From assembly GCA_023079485.1 (NCBI GenBank), contig CM041083.1, positions 155,576,552-155,640,551 of the forward strand: a DNA stretch of 64,000 nucleotides, given 5' to 3'. This DNA is from Archilochus colubris. Its lineage: Eukaryota; Chordata; Aves; Apodiformes; Trochilidae. Shown one piece after another: positions 48,511 through 59,067 of the stretch. Below the pieces are notes generated by a model, which was not told the origin of the DNA, made no database searches, and saw nothing but the letters and a program-made list of their open reading frames with translations. Position numbers and translations under genes: made by a program. How positions within the stretch are numbered: position 1 is the stretch's first letter; every line of letters begins with the position of its first letter.

Positions 48511-49400
48511 AGAATCATAGTTACAGAATGGTTTTGATTAGAGGAAACTTTTAAAGATAATCTATTTCAACCCCTCTGCTGTGAGCAGGGATGACCTGCG
48601 CTAGACTGGGTTGCTCAAAGCCTCTTCCTGAACTTCCAATGATGAGAAATCCATAACTTCTTTGGGCAATCTTTTCCAGTATCTCACCATACTCATAGTA
48701 AAGAATTTCTTCCTTATATCCTTTTTTAAATTTAAAATCATTATCCTTTGTCATATCAATACAGGCCCTAGTAAAAGGTCTTCATTTTATAATCCACCTG
48801 CAAGTGTTGAAAGGCTACAATAAGATGTGCCCAGAGACTTCCCTTCTCCAGGGTCAACAATCCCAACTCTCCAACCTTTTGATATAGAAGAGGTTCTCCA
48901 GCCCTGTGATCATTTTTGTTGTCTACCTCTGGACTGGGTCCAGCAGGGCCATATCTTTCTTGCACTGAGGACTCCAGAGGTGGATGCAGTGATCCAGGTC
49001 GGATCTCACAAGAACAAAGTAGAGAGGGACAATCACCTAACTTGACCTTCTGACAGCACTTCTTTTGATGCAGCCCAGGATACGATTTCCTCTCTGCTCT
49101 GCAAGTGCATATTGCTGGTTTAATTTTTTCATCCACTTGCATTCTCTAGTCCTTCTCTGTGAGGCTGCTCTCTGCATTCATCACCAAGTTCATACTGACA
49201 CTGATGATTGTCCCAATCAATATGCAGAACCTTTCACTTGACTGTTGAATTTCATGAGGTTCACATGGGCAAACCTCTCAAGCCTGTAAAAGTCGCTCTA
49301 GAAGACATCCTTTCCCTCAAGAGCATCAGCTGAATCATTCAGTTTATTGTCAGCAGCAGAATTCCTGAGGAGGCACTCAATTCCATGGTCTCAAAAAAGA
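48511..49400 (-). mobile_element. CR1 copy of about 0.9 kb, minus orientation
   Basis: From 'agaatcatagttacagaatg' the plus strand reads backwards through the 3' UTR ('agtaaagaatttcttcctta', 'tacaggccctagtaaaagg'), ORF2 C-terminus ('cttctccagggtcaacaatc', 'gcactgaggactccagaggt', 'cttttgatgcagcccaggat') and into RT ('atatgcagaacctttcactt', 'tttcatgaggttcacatggg'). It is 5'-truncated and carries numerous frame breaks. Confidence 0.9.
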
Positions 49401-50624
49401 ATCCAGATCAACAACCAGTGGCATGTCCAGTAATCATAGAAACATACACATTAAATTTAAGACTTCTAGATTAATTGTAAAGTTTTGGAAATAACGTTTC
49501 AGATCTCAATAAACTAAAAAAAAAAAAATATTCATAAGAAATAAAAGAAAAAAAAGTCAATTAGTCAATTTTATTAAGTCTCTGGAAAGTACATTTTGCC
49601 TGTACTTTTTCAGTGGGCTCTCACTATGGCTCTACAGTTATGTTCTCCAGGATAAATATTTGGCTGCTTTTTTAAAAAAAACACTTTGATTTGATATAGT
49701 TATGCTGTCTTAACAATTAAAACTCATTATGTTTAAGCATATGGATATTTTTGTCTCAGGATATTGGGTAAGTTTTCCCTTTTCTTAAAATGAAATTCAA
49801 AGAGCAATTAAACTAAACATATTTTACCTGTGAAATAAATCAGACTGTGTGGCATAAGGATCCTTTGCTTTAAAATTTAACTTCAGACCAGGGCCTGACA
49901 TTACTGCCACATTTTATGTTAGTGATAAAAATACCACCCAACTTCAGAATTAGAAGAGCAAGCCTGAATAATAAGTAATAAAAATAGAAAAGTATTATCA
50001 TAATCAAAATCACAATCATTGTTATACTCATTATTTTCAGCATTATCATCTTCAAAAAAATAGCAATTATCAATTTTATGTAAGGATTTGTTCTCAGGGT
50101 AACATTTCTCAAAGTCTTATATCAGTTGGACTTAAGTATACCAAGAGTACATATTTATTTCATTGGTGTCTCTTATTCTACAGGTATATATTTTTACGGG
50201 TGTTGACATAAACCTTTTTTTCAGTATCATTTGATTTATATGTCCTGATTGCTTAGCCCTTAAAGTTAAATTATTGCAAATAAAAGAAATCATCATAAAT
50301 AAAAAAACCGAAATACGTTTTGCAATTGTTTCTGTTTCAGACTAAGAGTAGAATGGTATCTTGATTTTTAAATTTCTCCTAAAGAGTTTGTCTTTTTCAG
50401 AGCCAGAGACAATAACATCAAATTATGATGAAATTAATTAGTACACATTTAGTAAGTGAATGAAGATCTTAACATGGGACCATCAGTTTATGATATAAAT
50501 TCCTGTTGTTGATACATGCAATTAAAAAGATTATTCACGTTTAATTCACAAATCAGCATTCACCAAGCAACATTTATCTCATTTTCCTATATCAATGTAC
50601 TCTATGCAGGTATCCAAGTGTTGG
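49401..50624. other. AT-rich sequence, no gene recognised
   Basis: Nothing identified. Confidence 0.5.
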
Positions 50625-51052
50625 CAGTGGAGTAGAGACTGGGGGGTGCCCTGTGATGCACACAACTGCTTCCAGACAGCTCCAGCAGAACTACTGCAGG
50701 GCACAGCCGAGCCCATAAACCCAGGTGATGGTGACTTGGGGAAATCAGGTTTAAAAAAGGGTTAAAGGCTGCACAGGCAGTGAGGAGGAAAAAAAAACAA
50801 CTGTGAGAAACAAACCTGTGATTACTAGAGTGAAAGAAGAGGAGGGGAGAGGTGCTGAAACAGCCTTCCCCACACTCCATGAAAGATCATCATGGAACAG
50901 ATGCAAATACTGCACTGTATGGAGGATTCCACAGAAGAGCAGATGAGTATTCACTGAAAGAAGTTGCAGCCCATGGAGAACCCATGCAATAGAAAGCTCT
51001 AACCTTATTTTATCCTCCTCCTGTTCTGCTGAGAGGAGGAGTGAGAGAGAAG
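50625..51052 (+). mobile_element. Endogenous retrovirus LTR remnant with deletions, plus orientation
   Basis: 'gctgaaacagccttccccac', 'aagttgcagcccatggagaa' and the end block 'cctgttctgctgagaggagg..agtgagagag' belong to the LTR family of 17500-18480. The poly(A)-signal block between them is missing. It stops at an A run that is also the left edge of duplicated unit A. Confidence 0.55.
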
Positions 51053-52286
51053 CAAAAAAAAAGACTTTTACACCAAGGAGAAAATTTAAAAATAGCCACT
51101 TTTTCCTTGAGTGTATTTTCCTACGTTGTATTTTATTTGATAAGAACTTGAAACAAAAGTTACACAGATTAATGTAGCGTCTTAAAATTGTGTATAGAGC
51201 CAAAATAACTATGGTATATGTTAACTGTGTGGAAACTTATCTGCAAAGACAATATGATGAGTAGTGCAAGAGTCGTTTGTTTGCTTAGATTTCTATTATT
51301 TTATTCTCCTAATGCTAATGGGGTCTTAAATAGTCAGAGTTCTATAAACATAAAGAAATATAAAGACAAAAATAACATGAAATGAGACCATAAAGTCACC
51401 TAAATGCAAAAAAATATTTGATATAGCTAACTCTTTGCAAAAAAACCTAAGAACAATGAACATGACAGCAACTCAAAAATAAAACAAATTTATTTTTAGA
51501 AGAAGAAAAGTTGATAGCTGTACTACAATCAAGCCTGGAAATTAGTATCACGTTATTTCAAAAGGTTTCACCTTGTCTTTGTTGACAGCTGTATTCTGCA
51601 ATATAATAGTTACAGGTTCGTTTTTTATGGTGTACACAAAAACTACCTTATGCATAATATTTTCCCCAAAATGTTGTTTTATTTACCTACATGTTTGATT
51701 AAAATTCCAGAATGTGGGAAAAACAGATTCAAAATGAATAACAGGAGGCCAACAACAGGCAGTGCCACAAAATATGCTATACATGAGCAAGTATTTTATG
51801 GATGTGGTGAACTCTAAACACATGAATAATATCAACCTTCTCCGTCCAGCTTCTAAACAAATCTTTGATTCTTCCAAGAGTAAGAAAAGTTACAAATCTT
51901 AGGTGACTTCCAAGACAATTAAAAGCAATGAAGAAGTCATTAACAAAAAGAGATCAAATCTTATATTCAGTATTTTCATACACAGAGAAGGAAAAACAAA
52001 GGGTAAGTTGAAAGGGTTCAGACACTCACTGATATTCAGTTACCTGCAAGAACTCAAGAAATGGGTCTAAGAAATACCTTAGCAGTGTAGATATTGTTTC
52101 AGCAGTTTGGAAATAAAAATAAATAAATAAATAGATAGATAAATAAATTAAAAGATTAAAAATTATTGCTCTTTAATTTGGTGATACACCCTCAAATAGA
52201 ATATTATCTCTAATTGCCTCAAGATATACCAGAAGGAGAAAAGATGCAACTAAAAATATTCAGAAATATCACATTTATTCCATATG

Positions 52287-53054
52287 TGGTCCTGCACTTT
52301 GGCCACAACAACCCCATGGGGAGCTCCAGGCTGGGCACAGAGTGGCTGAGAGCAGCCAGGCAGAAAGGGACCTGGGAGTCCAGATTGACAGGAAGCTGAA
52401 CATGAGCCAGCAGTGTGCCCAGGTGGCCAAGAAGGCCAATGGCATCCTGACCTGCATCAGGAACAACATTGCCAGCAGGTCCAAGGAAGTGATTCTTCCC
52501 CTGTCCTCAGCGCTGGTGAGGCCACACCTTGAGTACTGTGTCCAGTTCTGGGCCCCTCATTTCAGGAAGGAGATTGAGGTCCTGGAGCGGGTCCAAAGGA
52601 GGGCAACCAGGCTGGTGAAAGGACTCAAGCACAGACCCTATGGGGAGAGGCTGAGGGAGCTGGGTCTGTTCAGCCTGAAGAAGAGGAGGCTCAGGGGAGA
52701 CCTCATCACTCTCTACAACTACCTGAAAGGAGGGTGTAGCCAGGTGGGGGTTGGTCTCTTTTCCCAGATGACTTTCAACAAGACAAGAGGGCATGGTCTT
52801 AAGTTGTGCCAGGGGAAGTTTAGGTTAGATATTAGAAAGAATTTCTTCACCGAGAGGGTGATCAAGCATTGGAATGGGCTTCCCAGGGAAGTAGTGGATT
52901 CTCCGTCCCTGGAGATATTTAAAAAGAGACTGGATGTTGCACTCAGTGCCATAGTCTAGCAACCGCAACGGTGGTTCAAGGGTTGGACTCGATGACCTCT
53001 GAGGTCCCTTCCAACTCAGCCAATTCTATGATTCTATGGTTCTATGATTCTATG
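52287..53054 (+). mobile_element. CR1 3' portion in duplicated unit A, plus orientation
   Basis: It begins inside RT at 'gtcctgcactttggcc', just after the catalytic box, and ends with 'gaggtcccttccaactcagc' and several ATTCTATG units. ORF2's C-terminus is still open in one frame. Confidence 0.95.
52342..52959 (+). pseudogene. CR1 ORF2 C-terminus, uninterrupted (unit A)
   Basis: About 205 codons cover the C-terminal part of CR1 ORF2 downstream of the RT active site. Landmarks in order are [19 protein letters not shown] (about residue 10), [20 protein letters not shown] (about 48), [38 protein letters not shown] (about 104), [30 protein letters not shown], and [20 protein letters not shown] just before the natural stop. 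It is open to the normal end of the protein, so this insertion is younger than most here. Without the endonuclease and RT core it cannot act. The minus-strand frames over it are shadows. Confidence 0.9.
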
Positions 53055-53849
53055 AATTCCTACTTGTTTGTTTTTAGTCTAATAAAATCTTAACAGCCTA
53101 ACCAAAAAGTTATCAGTTACAAGAAATTTCCTAGTATCAGTCCCCTTCTTTGTTTTCATGGTCACACTTCACACCACCATAGAGTGTGTCTTAGAGTGGA
53201 TGGTTTCTGTCCTGTTGACTCCTTAGTCATCAGCAACGTAAATCCTTTCCCGGGAATAGTACAACAGTGATTCTGACAGTTCCTTCTTCCACACACTAAG
53301 ATCTACCTCAGATCATTTTTACATTTGCTACCATGCTCAACACCCTGTTGATTTCTCATTGGTCTGAAAATCCATGATGCGTCCTACTGCTTTGTGTATG
53401 ATTTGCATTATGTGTAAGTACTTAATGCTTGTCCTTCAAGATCTCTGTTGTCTCAAAAAATTGACCAGAGATTGTACTTCTTTGATGAGTAGAAATTTAC
53501 CTTTTGTGAGGCTTGTATTAATCAAGAACCTCCAGTATTTCTTTTGTGCCTGGACTTTCATGATCTTTGTTATCATACACACAGTCACTCTTGCATGCTG
53601 CATTTTAATCTAGGGTCTCAGATGATTCCTCTTAAATGGTATATAAATGTTCTATAACTGTTAGTTTCTAACAGTATACATTACCCTTCATTTTGATACA
53701 AAATATTAAAAGCTAAAACAATGTAGGTAATATTTACCTGGTCATTCTGTTGCTAAGAGGAGTCAGTTGTTAAAAGGACCAGCTCTGATGTCAGCTTAAT
53801 CCACAGCACAGAGGTGGATCTCAGCACACAAGGGTTTTCTGGAGGCAGG
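53055..53849. other. Sequence between unit A and a CR1 fragment, no gene recognised
   Basis: Nothing identified. A 79-codon plus frame at 53374-53613 has no family resemblance. Confidence 0.45.
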
Positions 53850-54772
53850 GAACTACCAGAGCAGTGAATAGATACACTAGGAGCCAGAAGTCCTTGTGGG
53901 AGATTCTGATGAGGTCTGAGCATTGCCCATTGTTCTTGGGATGCATTGATGCTAACTTGCTTCTCCAAATGGTACAGGAACAAACAAGAAAATGTGCTCT
54001 GATGGATGTTGCTCTCACCAGCAATGAGTGGTATGGGAATTTGAAGTTCAAGGACTCAAGAGCAGACTGGACTGCAGTGACCATGAAATGGTGAAATTTG
54101 AGAGTCTTTGGGCAGCAAGGAAGGCACAAAATAGCCTAGCTGCTCTGGACTTCAAGAAAACTGATTTTGGCTTCTTCAATGTCCTGCTTCAGAGAGTACC
54201 ATGGGACAAAGCCCTTGAGAGGAGAGGCTCAACAGAGATGGTCAGTAGTCAAGGTTAACCTCCTTCCAGCTCAGAGTCAATGCACTGCATCAAAGAGGAA
54301 GGCAGATAAGAATGCCAGGAGGCCTGCATGGATGAACGAGGAGCTTCTGGACAAACTGAAATGCAAAAGGGAAGCCTAAAGAAGGTGGAAGTAAGGACAG
54401 GTAGCCTGAAAGTCTGAGCAGCCTATTGGACTAAAGCTAAAGCTCATCAATAATTAAATTTGTCCAGGGATGTCATGGGCAGAAAGAAAAGTTTCTGTAG
54501 ATATGTCAGTGAGAAATGGAAAACTAGAGAAAATGTGGTTTGTCTCCAGAAGGAAACAGGAGACCTGGTTACCAGGGGATGTGGAGAAGGCTGAGGTACC
54601 CAATGACTTTTTTACTTCAGTCTTCACTATCACGTTCTGAAGCCACACCACCCAAGTCACAGAATGCAAAGGTAGGGACTGCAAGAAGGAAGATCTACCT
54701 ACTGTAGGACAAGAGCAGATTCAAGATCATGTAAAGAACCTGAAAATTAATAAGTCCATGGGAGCTGATTCA
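53850..54772 (+). mobile_element. CR1 internal fragment lacking its 3' end, plus orientation
   Basis: Sense-strand codons read through the endonuclease C-terminus (CSDHEMVKFESLWAARKA, in frame pieces), DFKKTDFGFFNVLLQRVPWD, PAWMNEELLDKLKCKREA, then [13 protein letters not shown] and a block up to 'aagtccatgggagctgattc', which is the start of the RT domain (family: '[16 protein letters not shown]'). It stops there. RT, the C-terminus and the 3' UTR are absent. Confidence 0.88.
54028..54258 (+). pseudogene. CR1 ORF2 endonuclease-to-RT linker fragment
   Basis: About 76 codons. The first part reads LDCSDHEMVKFESLWAARKA, where the SDH triplet is the last catalytic motif of the APE-type endonuclease of CR1 (the histidine and aspartate are kept). 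Then LDFKKTDFGFFNVLLQRVPW and DKALERRG follow, in family order. The frame to the left (53864-54094, containing LMDVALTSNEW) and to the right (54167-54379, PAWMNEELLDKLKC) are the same protein in other frames, so at least two frameshifts are present. No function is expected. Confidence 0.85.
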
Positions 54773-56131
54773 TGTTCATATAATATTAATGTAATATTAT
54801 TACTTTAATTTCTTCAGGGGGGCTCTTCTAATAGGAGGAAAAGTGAAGCATGCGAGAAAAGTGAGATAATAGGTTTTGAAATAATGAAAAGTGTTAGATG
54901 TAAGATAACTCATGGAAGACATCACAAGAGCATACAGTAAACACAGACTATAAAGTTAATATTACACTTTAAAAATAAAAGCATACATTCTGTTGCAGTG
55001 CTTGGGTTCCTCAGTAAAGGAAGAAAGAACAAATATTTTTCAGAGTGAACAGTATATGGAACTTTTTAGTTCCAATCTAAGTGGATAATTCATCTTAGGT
55101 TTTGGTTTTTGTTTTTACACCTGCTTAGAACAACTTGAAAGGGTAACAGAACAAGATGAATTGTTTGCTAAATAGTATTTGGGCTCTGGTTTCTGCTTTT
55201 GAGCATATTCCCTCATACTTTTGTGTATAGCTCATTAGAACTGGTTGCTACACAACACTGTGCAGGAACAATGTGCTGTCATCAATGCAGAACTTAATTT
55301 CTGCTTGATTTGTGTCATATCCAAGAAAGGCTGAAAAAATAAATTCTATTTAGTAGTACAAAGGGCACCTCAAAATGAAAAAGTGTGAAAAGATCTGATT
55401 ATATCAGAGTTGCATTGCATTGCTCTTTTTTTTTTTCCCAATAAAAATAAAACGTGTCCAAATCTAGGATTCAGCCTCAGGGCAATTTATTTTTTTCCTG
55501 TGCATGAGGACTACTTTTATTTGAAGTAGTATTCTCTCATGCAGGATTGTGTGGCAACCACAGGTCTATAGTTTTGAAAGGCTGTTATTTAAAGCAAAAT
55601 GGAGGGGAAAAGTTTCTTTTGATTGACAGGCAATTTAGTTTGTACAGGGAGTTGGTAAATTGAGTGTTGAACAGAGAGATACAGACACTGAAATCCTGAT
55701 TAATGGAAAACCTGTTTTACTACTTTTGTAAATGCATTTTTTCGGACTGTTTCTGCCTCTCTGCCTTTGATTTTATTTACCAGAACAGTCTCTAAGGATA
55801 AATAAATTCTTCAGGCATTCTTTACAGCTTTGGAGACTTCCAGAAATGGTATCATACAAAAAAATTGTGAGTGGACAATTTGTGAACTGAATATGTTCCT
55901 TCTGTGAGTAGTTCTGTGCTTTCAAGTAATTTCTCTGATTTAAAGGATATTTTCTTTTCAAGATCTAAATGTCCTGTTACATACATTTCACATTATATAT
56001 GTGCTGGTATGAATATACATTGATATGTAATAATGTATCTATTATATATAGGGTTATATACATCAACAGCTATTTAATAGTTGTGTCTACTGGAAGATAT
56101 TTTTTGTTTGTTATTATTTGCTTCCTTCTAG
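54773..56131. other. AT-rich sequence, no gene recognised
   Basis: Nothing identified up to the candidate exon. Confidence 0.45.
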
Positions 56132-56304
56132 TGTCAGTGACCAGCAGTGTAGGTGTGCAAAGGAGATTTTCTCCACAGTCAGTGGAGGTAAACATTTTTT
56201 CTAAGAAGGAGAATCCAGACAAGAATTTTAAGACTAACCAGCATGAGGTTATAGAAGTGCTTCTTTTTTCTACAAACTTTAAAGCAACAATGTATCTCTG
56301 TATG
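56132..56304 (+). other. Candidate coding exon, unidentified
   Basis: The 173-bp stretch is preceded by a long T-rich tract and 'cttccttctag', a strong acceptor, and followed by 'tatg|gtaagt', a consensus donor at 56305. One of three plus frames is open throughout. The other two are closed. The translation has ordinary protein composition (RRFSPQSVEVNIFSKKENPD, then KTNQHEVIEVLLFSTNFKA). The exon would enter in phase 1 and leave in phase 0. A possible acceptor downstream at 56620-56621, with a stop at 56640-56642 and AATAAA at 56790-56795, could make a short terminal exon. I do not recognise the protein. The minus strand is also open here, which weakens the case. Confidence 0.3.
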
Positions 56305-56621
56305 GTAAGTCCCGCTCTATATTTATATACTTTTAAATAAAATATTCTCACAGGACTTAAATCATGCATATATATATATACAAGAAGTTCTTTTCATTTA
56401 AAGCAGTTCTGAGTCACAATTCTTGTGACTTCATGCATTGCCTGAAAATGTGTTATTTTAACATTGTCTACATTCAGACAGATTTAATTCCAGAAGTTTT
56501 ATTTCAACAGAAATTTAAATTACTTTCAGAAATGCTACTTATTCAAGCTATGAAATTGCCTTTGGTTAGATCTTAAAATGTAAAGCATGTTAAATTGTGA
56601 GATGCCTTATTCATATTACAG

Positions 56622-56815
56622 GTTGCAGTGTACTCTTTGTAGTCATGAAAACACAGAATGCTCAGATCTCGTTGTGCAGTGGACCAAGCTATCTATCTCT
56701 TCTACTCTTAGATTTTCCTTCTGGTGACACCACTCAGGTGGAGTTGGTCAGCAATATTACATCTCTTGCAACAGTTTTACTGTATTGCTAATAAAATGTC
56801 TTTTGAACCTTTAAA
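56622..56815 (+). other. Possible terminal exon with AATAAA signal
   Basis: 'cttattcatattacag' is an acceptor-like sequence. In the phase left by the exon at 56132-56304 it encodes six codons before TAG. AATAAA at 56790-56795 is followed by T-rich sequence. A 64-codon open frame (56597-56791) also ends right at this signal in a different phase. Speculative. Confidence 0.18.
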
Positions 56816-58311
56816 CACATTTGACATCACAAGTAATCTCCAGTTTGTGTGAGAGAAATACTGAGTGAAAAGCAGAAACCTTTGGGTTCTTTTTACTAGG
56901 TTTTTTTCATGTATTTTCTGTGTTTCCTATTTCAAGTTCATTTTTTTCATTCCACTAACCACGGTACCTTATAGCAGTGCCCAGTGAAGCACTGAGTCAG
57001 ATAGCACCTACTAATAAAACCATTTAGACTGTCTTATGAAAATGACTATATCAAACCTAAATGAAAATGACAAAAAAACCCAAAAAAAAACTTCTACACC
57101 AAGGAGAAAATTATAAAATAACCACTTTTTCCTTGAGTGTATTTTCCTACGTTGTATTTTATTTGATAAGAACTTGAAACAAAAGTTACACAGATTAATG
57201 TAGCGTCTTAAAATTGTGTATAGAGCCAAAATAACTATGGTATATGTTAACTATGTGGAAACTTATCTGCAAAGACAATATGATGAGTAGTACAAGAGTC
57301 GTTTGTTTGCTTAGATTTCTATTATTTTATTCTCCTAATGCTAATGGGGTCTTAAATAGTCAGAGTTCTATAAACATAAAGAAATATAAAGACAAAAATA
57401 ACATGAAATGAGACCATAAAGTCACTTAAATGCAAAAAATTATTTGATATAGCTAACTCTTTGCAAAACAAACCAAGAACAATGAACATGACAGCAACTC
57501 GAAAATAAAACAAATTTATTTTTAGAAGAAGAAAAGTTGATAGCTGTACTACAATCAAGCCTGGAAATTAGTATCACGTTATTTCAAAAGATTTCACCTT
57601 GTCTTTGTTGACAGCTGTATTCTGCAATATAATAGTTACAGGTTCGTTTTTTATGGTGTACACAAAAACTACCTTATGCATAATATTTTTCCCAAAATGT
57701 TGTTTTATTTACCTACATGTTTGATTAAAATTCCAGAATGTGGGAAAAACAGATTCAAATGAAGGACAGCAGGCCGACAACAAGCAGTGCCACAAAATAT
57801 GCTATATGTGAGCAAGTATTTTATGGATGTGGTGAACTCTAAACACATGAATAATATCAACCTTCTCTGTCCAGCTTCTTAACAAATGTTTGATTCTTCC
57901 AAGAGTAAGAAAAGTTACAAATCTTAGGTGACTTCCAAGACAATTAAAAGCAATGAAGAAGTCATTAACAAAAAGAGATCAAATCTTATATTCAGTATTT
58001 TCATGCACAGAGAAGGAAAAACAAAGGGTAAGTTGAAAGGGTCCAGACATTCACTGATATTCAGTTACCTGCAAGAACTCAAGAAATGGGTCTAAGAAAT
58101 ACCTTAGCAGTGTAGATATTGTTTCAGCAGTTTGGAAATAAAAATAAATAAATAAATAGATAGATAAATAAATTAAAAGATTAAAAATTATTGCTCTTTA
58201 ATTTGGTGATACAGCCTCAAATAGAATATTATCTGTAATTGCCTCAAGATATACCAGAAGGAGAAAAGATGCAACTAAAAATATTCAGAAATATCACATT
58301 TATTCCATATG

Positions 58312-59067
58312 TGGTCCTGCACTTTGGCCACAACAACCCCATGGGGAGCTCCAGGCTGGGCACAGAGTGGCTGAGAGCAGCCAGGCAGAAAGGGACCTGG
58401 GAGTCTGGATTGACAGGAAACTGAACATGAGCCAGCAGTGTGCCCAGGTGGCCAAGAAGGCCAATGGCATCCTGGCCTGTATCAGGAACTGCGTGGCCAA
58501 CAGGTCCAGGGAAGTGATTCTACCCCTGTACTCAACGTTGGTGAGGCCACAGCTTGAGTACTGTGTCCAGTTCTGGGCCCCTCATTTCAGGAAGGAGATT
58601 GAGGTCCTGGAGCAGGTCCAAAGGAGGGCAACCAGGCTGGTGAAAGGACTCAAGCACAGACCCTATGGGGAGAGGCTGAGGGAGCTGGGTCTGTTCTGTC
58701 TGGAGAAGAGGAGGTTCAGGGGAGACCTCATCACTCTCTACAACTACCTGAAAGGAGGTTGTAGCCAGGTGGGGGTCTCTCTCTTCTCTCCAGTAGCTCC
58801 CAGTAGGACAAGAGGGCATGGCCTTAAGCTTTGTGAGGGGAGGTTTAGGTTAGGTATCAGGAAAAAATCCTTAACAGAGAGGGTGATCAAGCATTGGAAT
58901 GGGCTGCCCAGGGAGGTGGTGGATTCTCTGTCCCTGGAGGTTTTTAAGAAGACACTGATGTGGCACTCAGTGCCATGGTCTGGGAACCACAGTGGCAGTG
59001 GATTAACGGTTGGACTTCATGATCTCAGAGGTCCTTTCCAACCGGGCTGACTCTGGGATTCTGTGAT
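58312..59067 (+). mobile_element. CR1 3' portion in duplicated unit B, plus orientation
   Basis: It has the same 5' truncation point as the CR1 in unit A. The 3' end reads 'gatctcagaggtcctttcca', then 'gggattctgtgatc', with fewer tail repeats than unit A. Confidence 0.95.
58367..59050 (+). pseudogene. CR1 ORF2 C-terminus with terminal frameshift (unit B)
   Basis: About 227 codons with the same order of landmarks as unit A ([83 protein letters not shown]). After LEVFKK a deletion shifts the frame ('aagacactgatgtggcactc'), the normal ending LDVAL is lost, and the frame runs on into the 3' UTR, which makes it 22 codons longer than the copy in unit A. Upstream of that it is uninterrupted. It lacks RT and endonuclease and is not functional. 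Confidence 0.9.

Larger units (their letters stand above)
51054..53054 (+). repeat. Direct duplication, unit A (about 2 kb)
   Basis: Unit A matches unit B (57090-59067) at a constant offset of about 6026 bp. The left ~1.2 kb (51064-52286) is non-CR1 sequence and nearly identical between copies; my hand count finds roughly 27 differences. The right ~0.77 kb is a 5'-truncated CR1 with the same truncation point in both. Similarity starts at an A run and ends at the CR1 3' terminus; flanks outside do not match. Confidence 0.92.
57090..59067 (+). repeat. Direct duplication, unit B (about 2 kb)
   Basis: It matches unit A base for base for long stretches in the left 1.2 kb, including an identical AAAT/ATAG microsatellite ('aaataaataaataga' at about 58148). 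In the CR1 part differences rise to about 22 in 355 bp over the first half, and more toward the 3' end. The left edge is again an A run; left and right flanks differ from those of unit A. Confidence 0.92.

Noticed and set aside
50751..51203. 150-codon minus-strand frame, part of which recurs at 57011-57229
   Set aside because: The shared part lies in the duplicated unit, so recurrence is due to DNA duplication; the remainder is LTR sequence. No codon-level constraint can be inferred.
52507..52952. Minus-strand frames at 52507-52794 and 52719-52952, resembling frames at 58532 and 27309
   Set aside because: Antisense shadows of CR1 ORF2 that recur wherever the same CR1 subfamily occurs.
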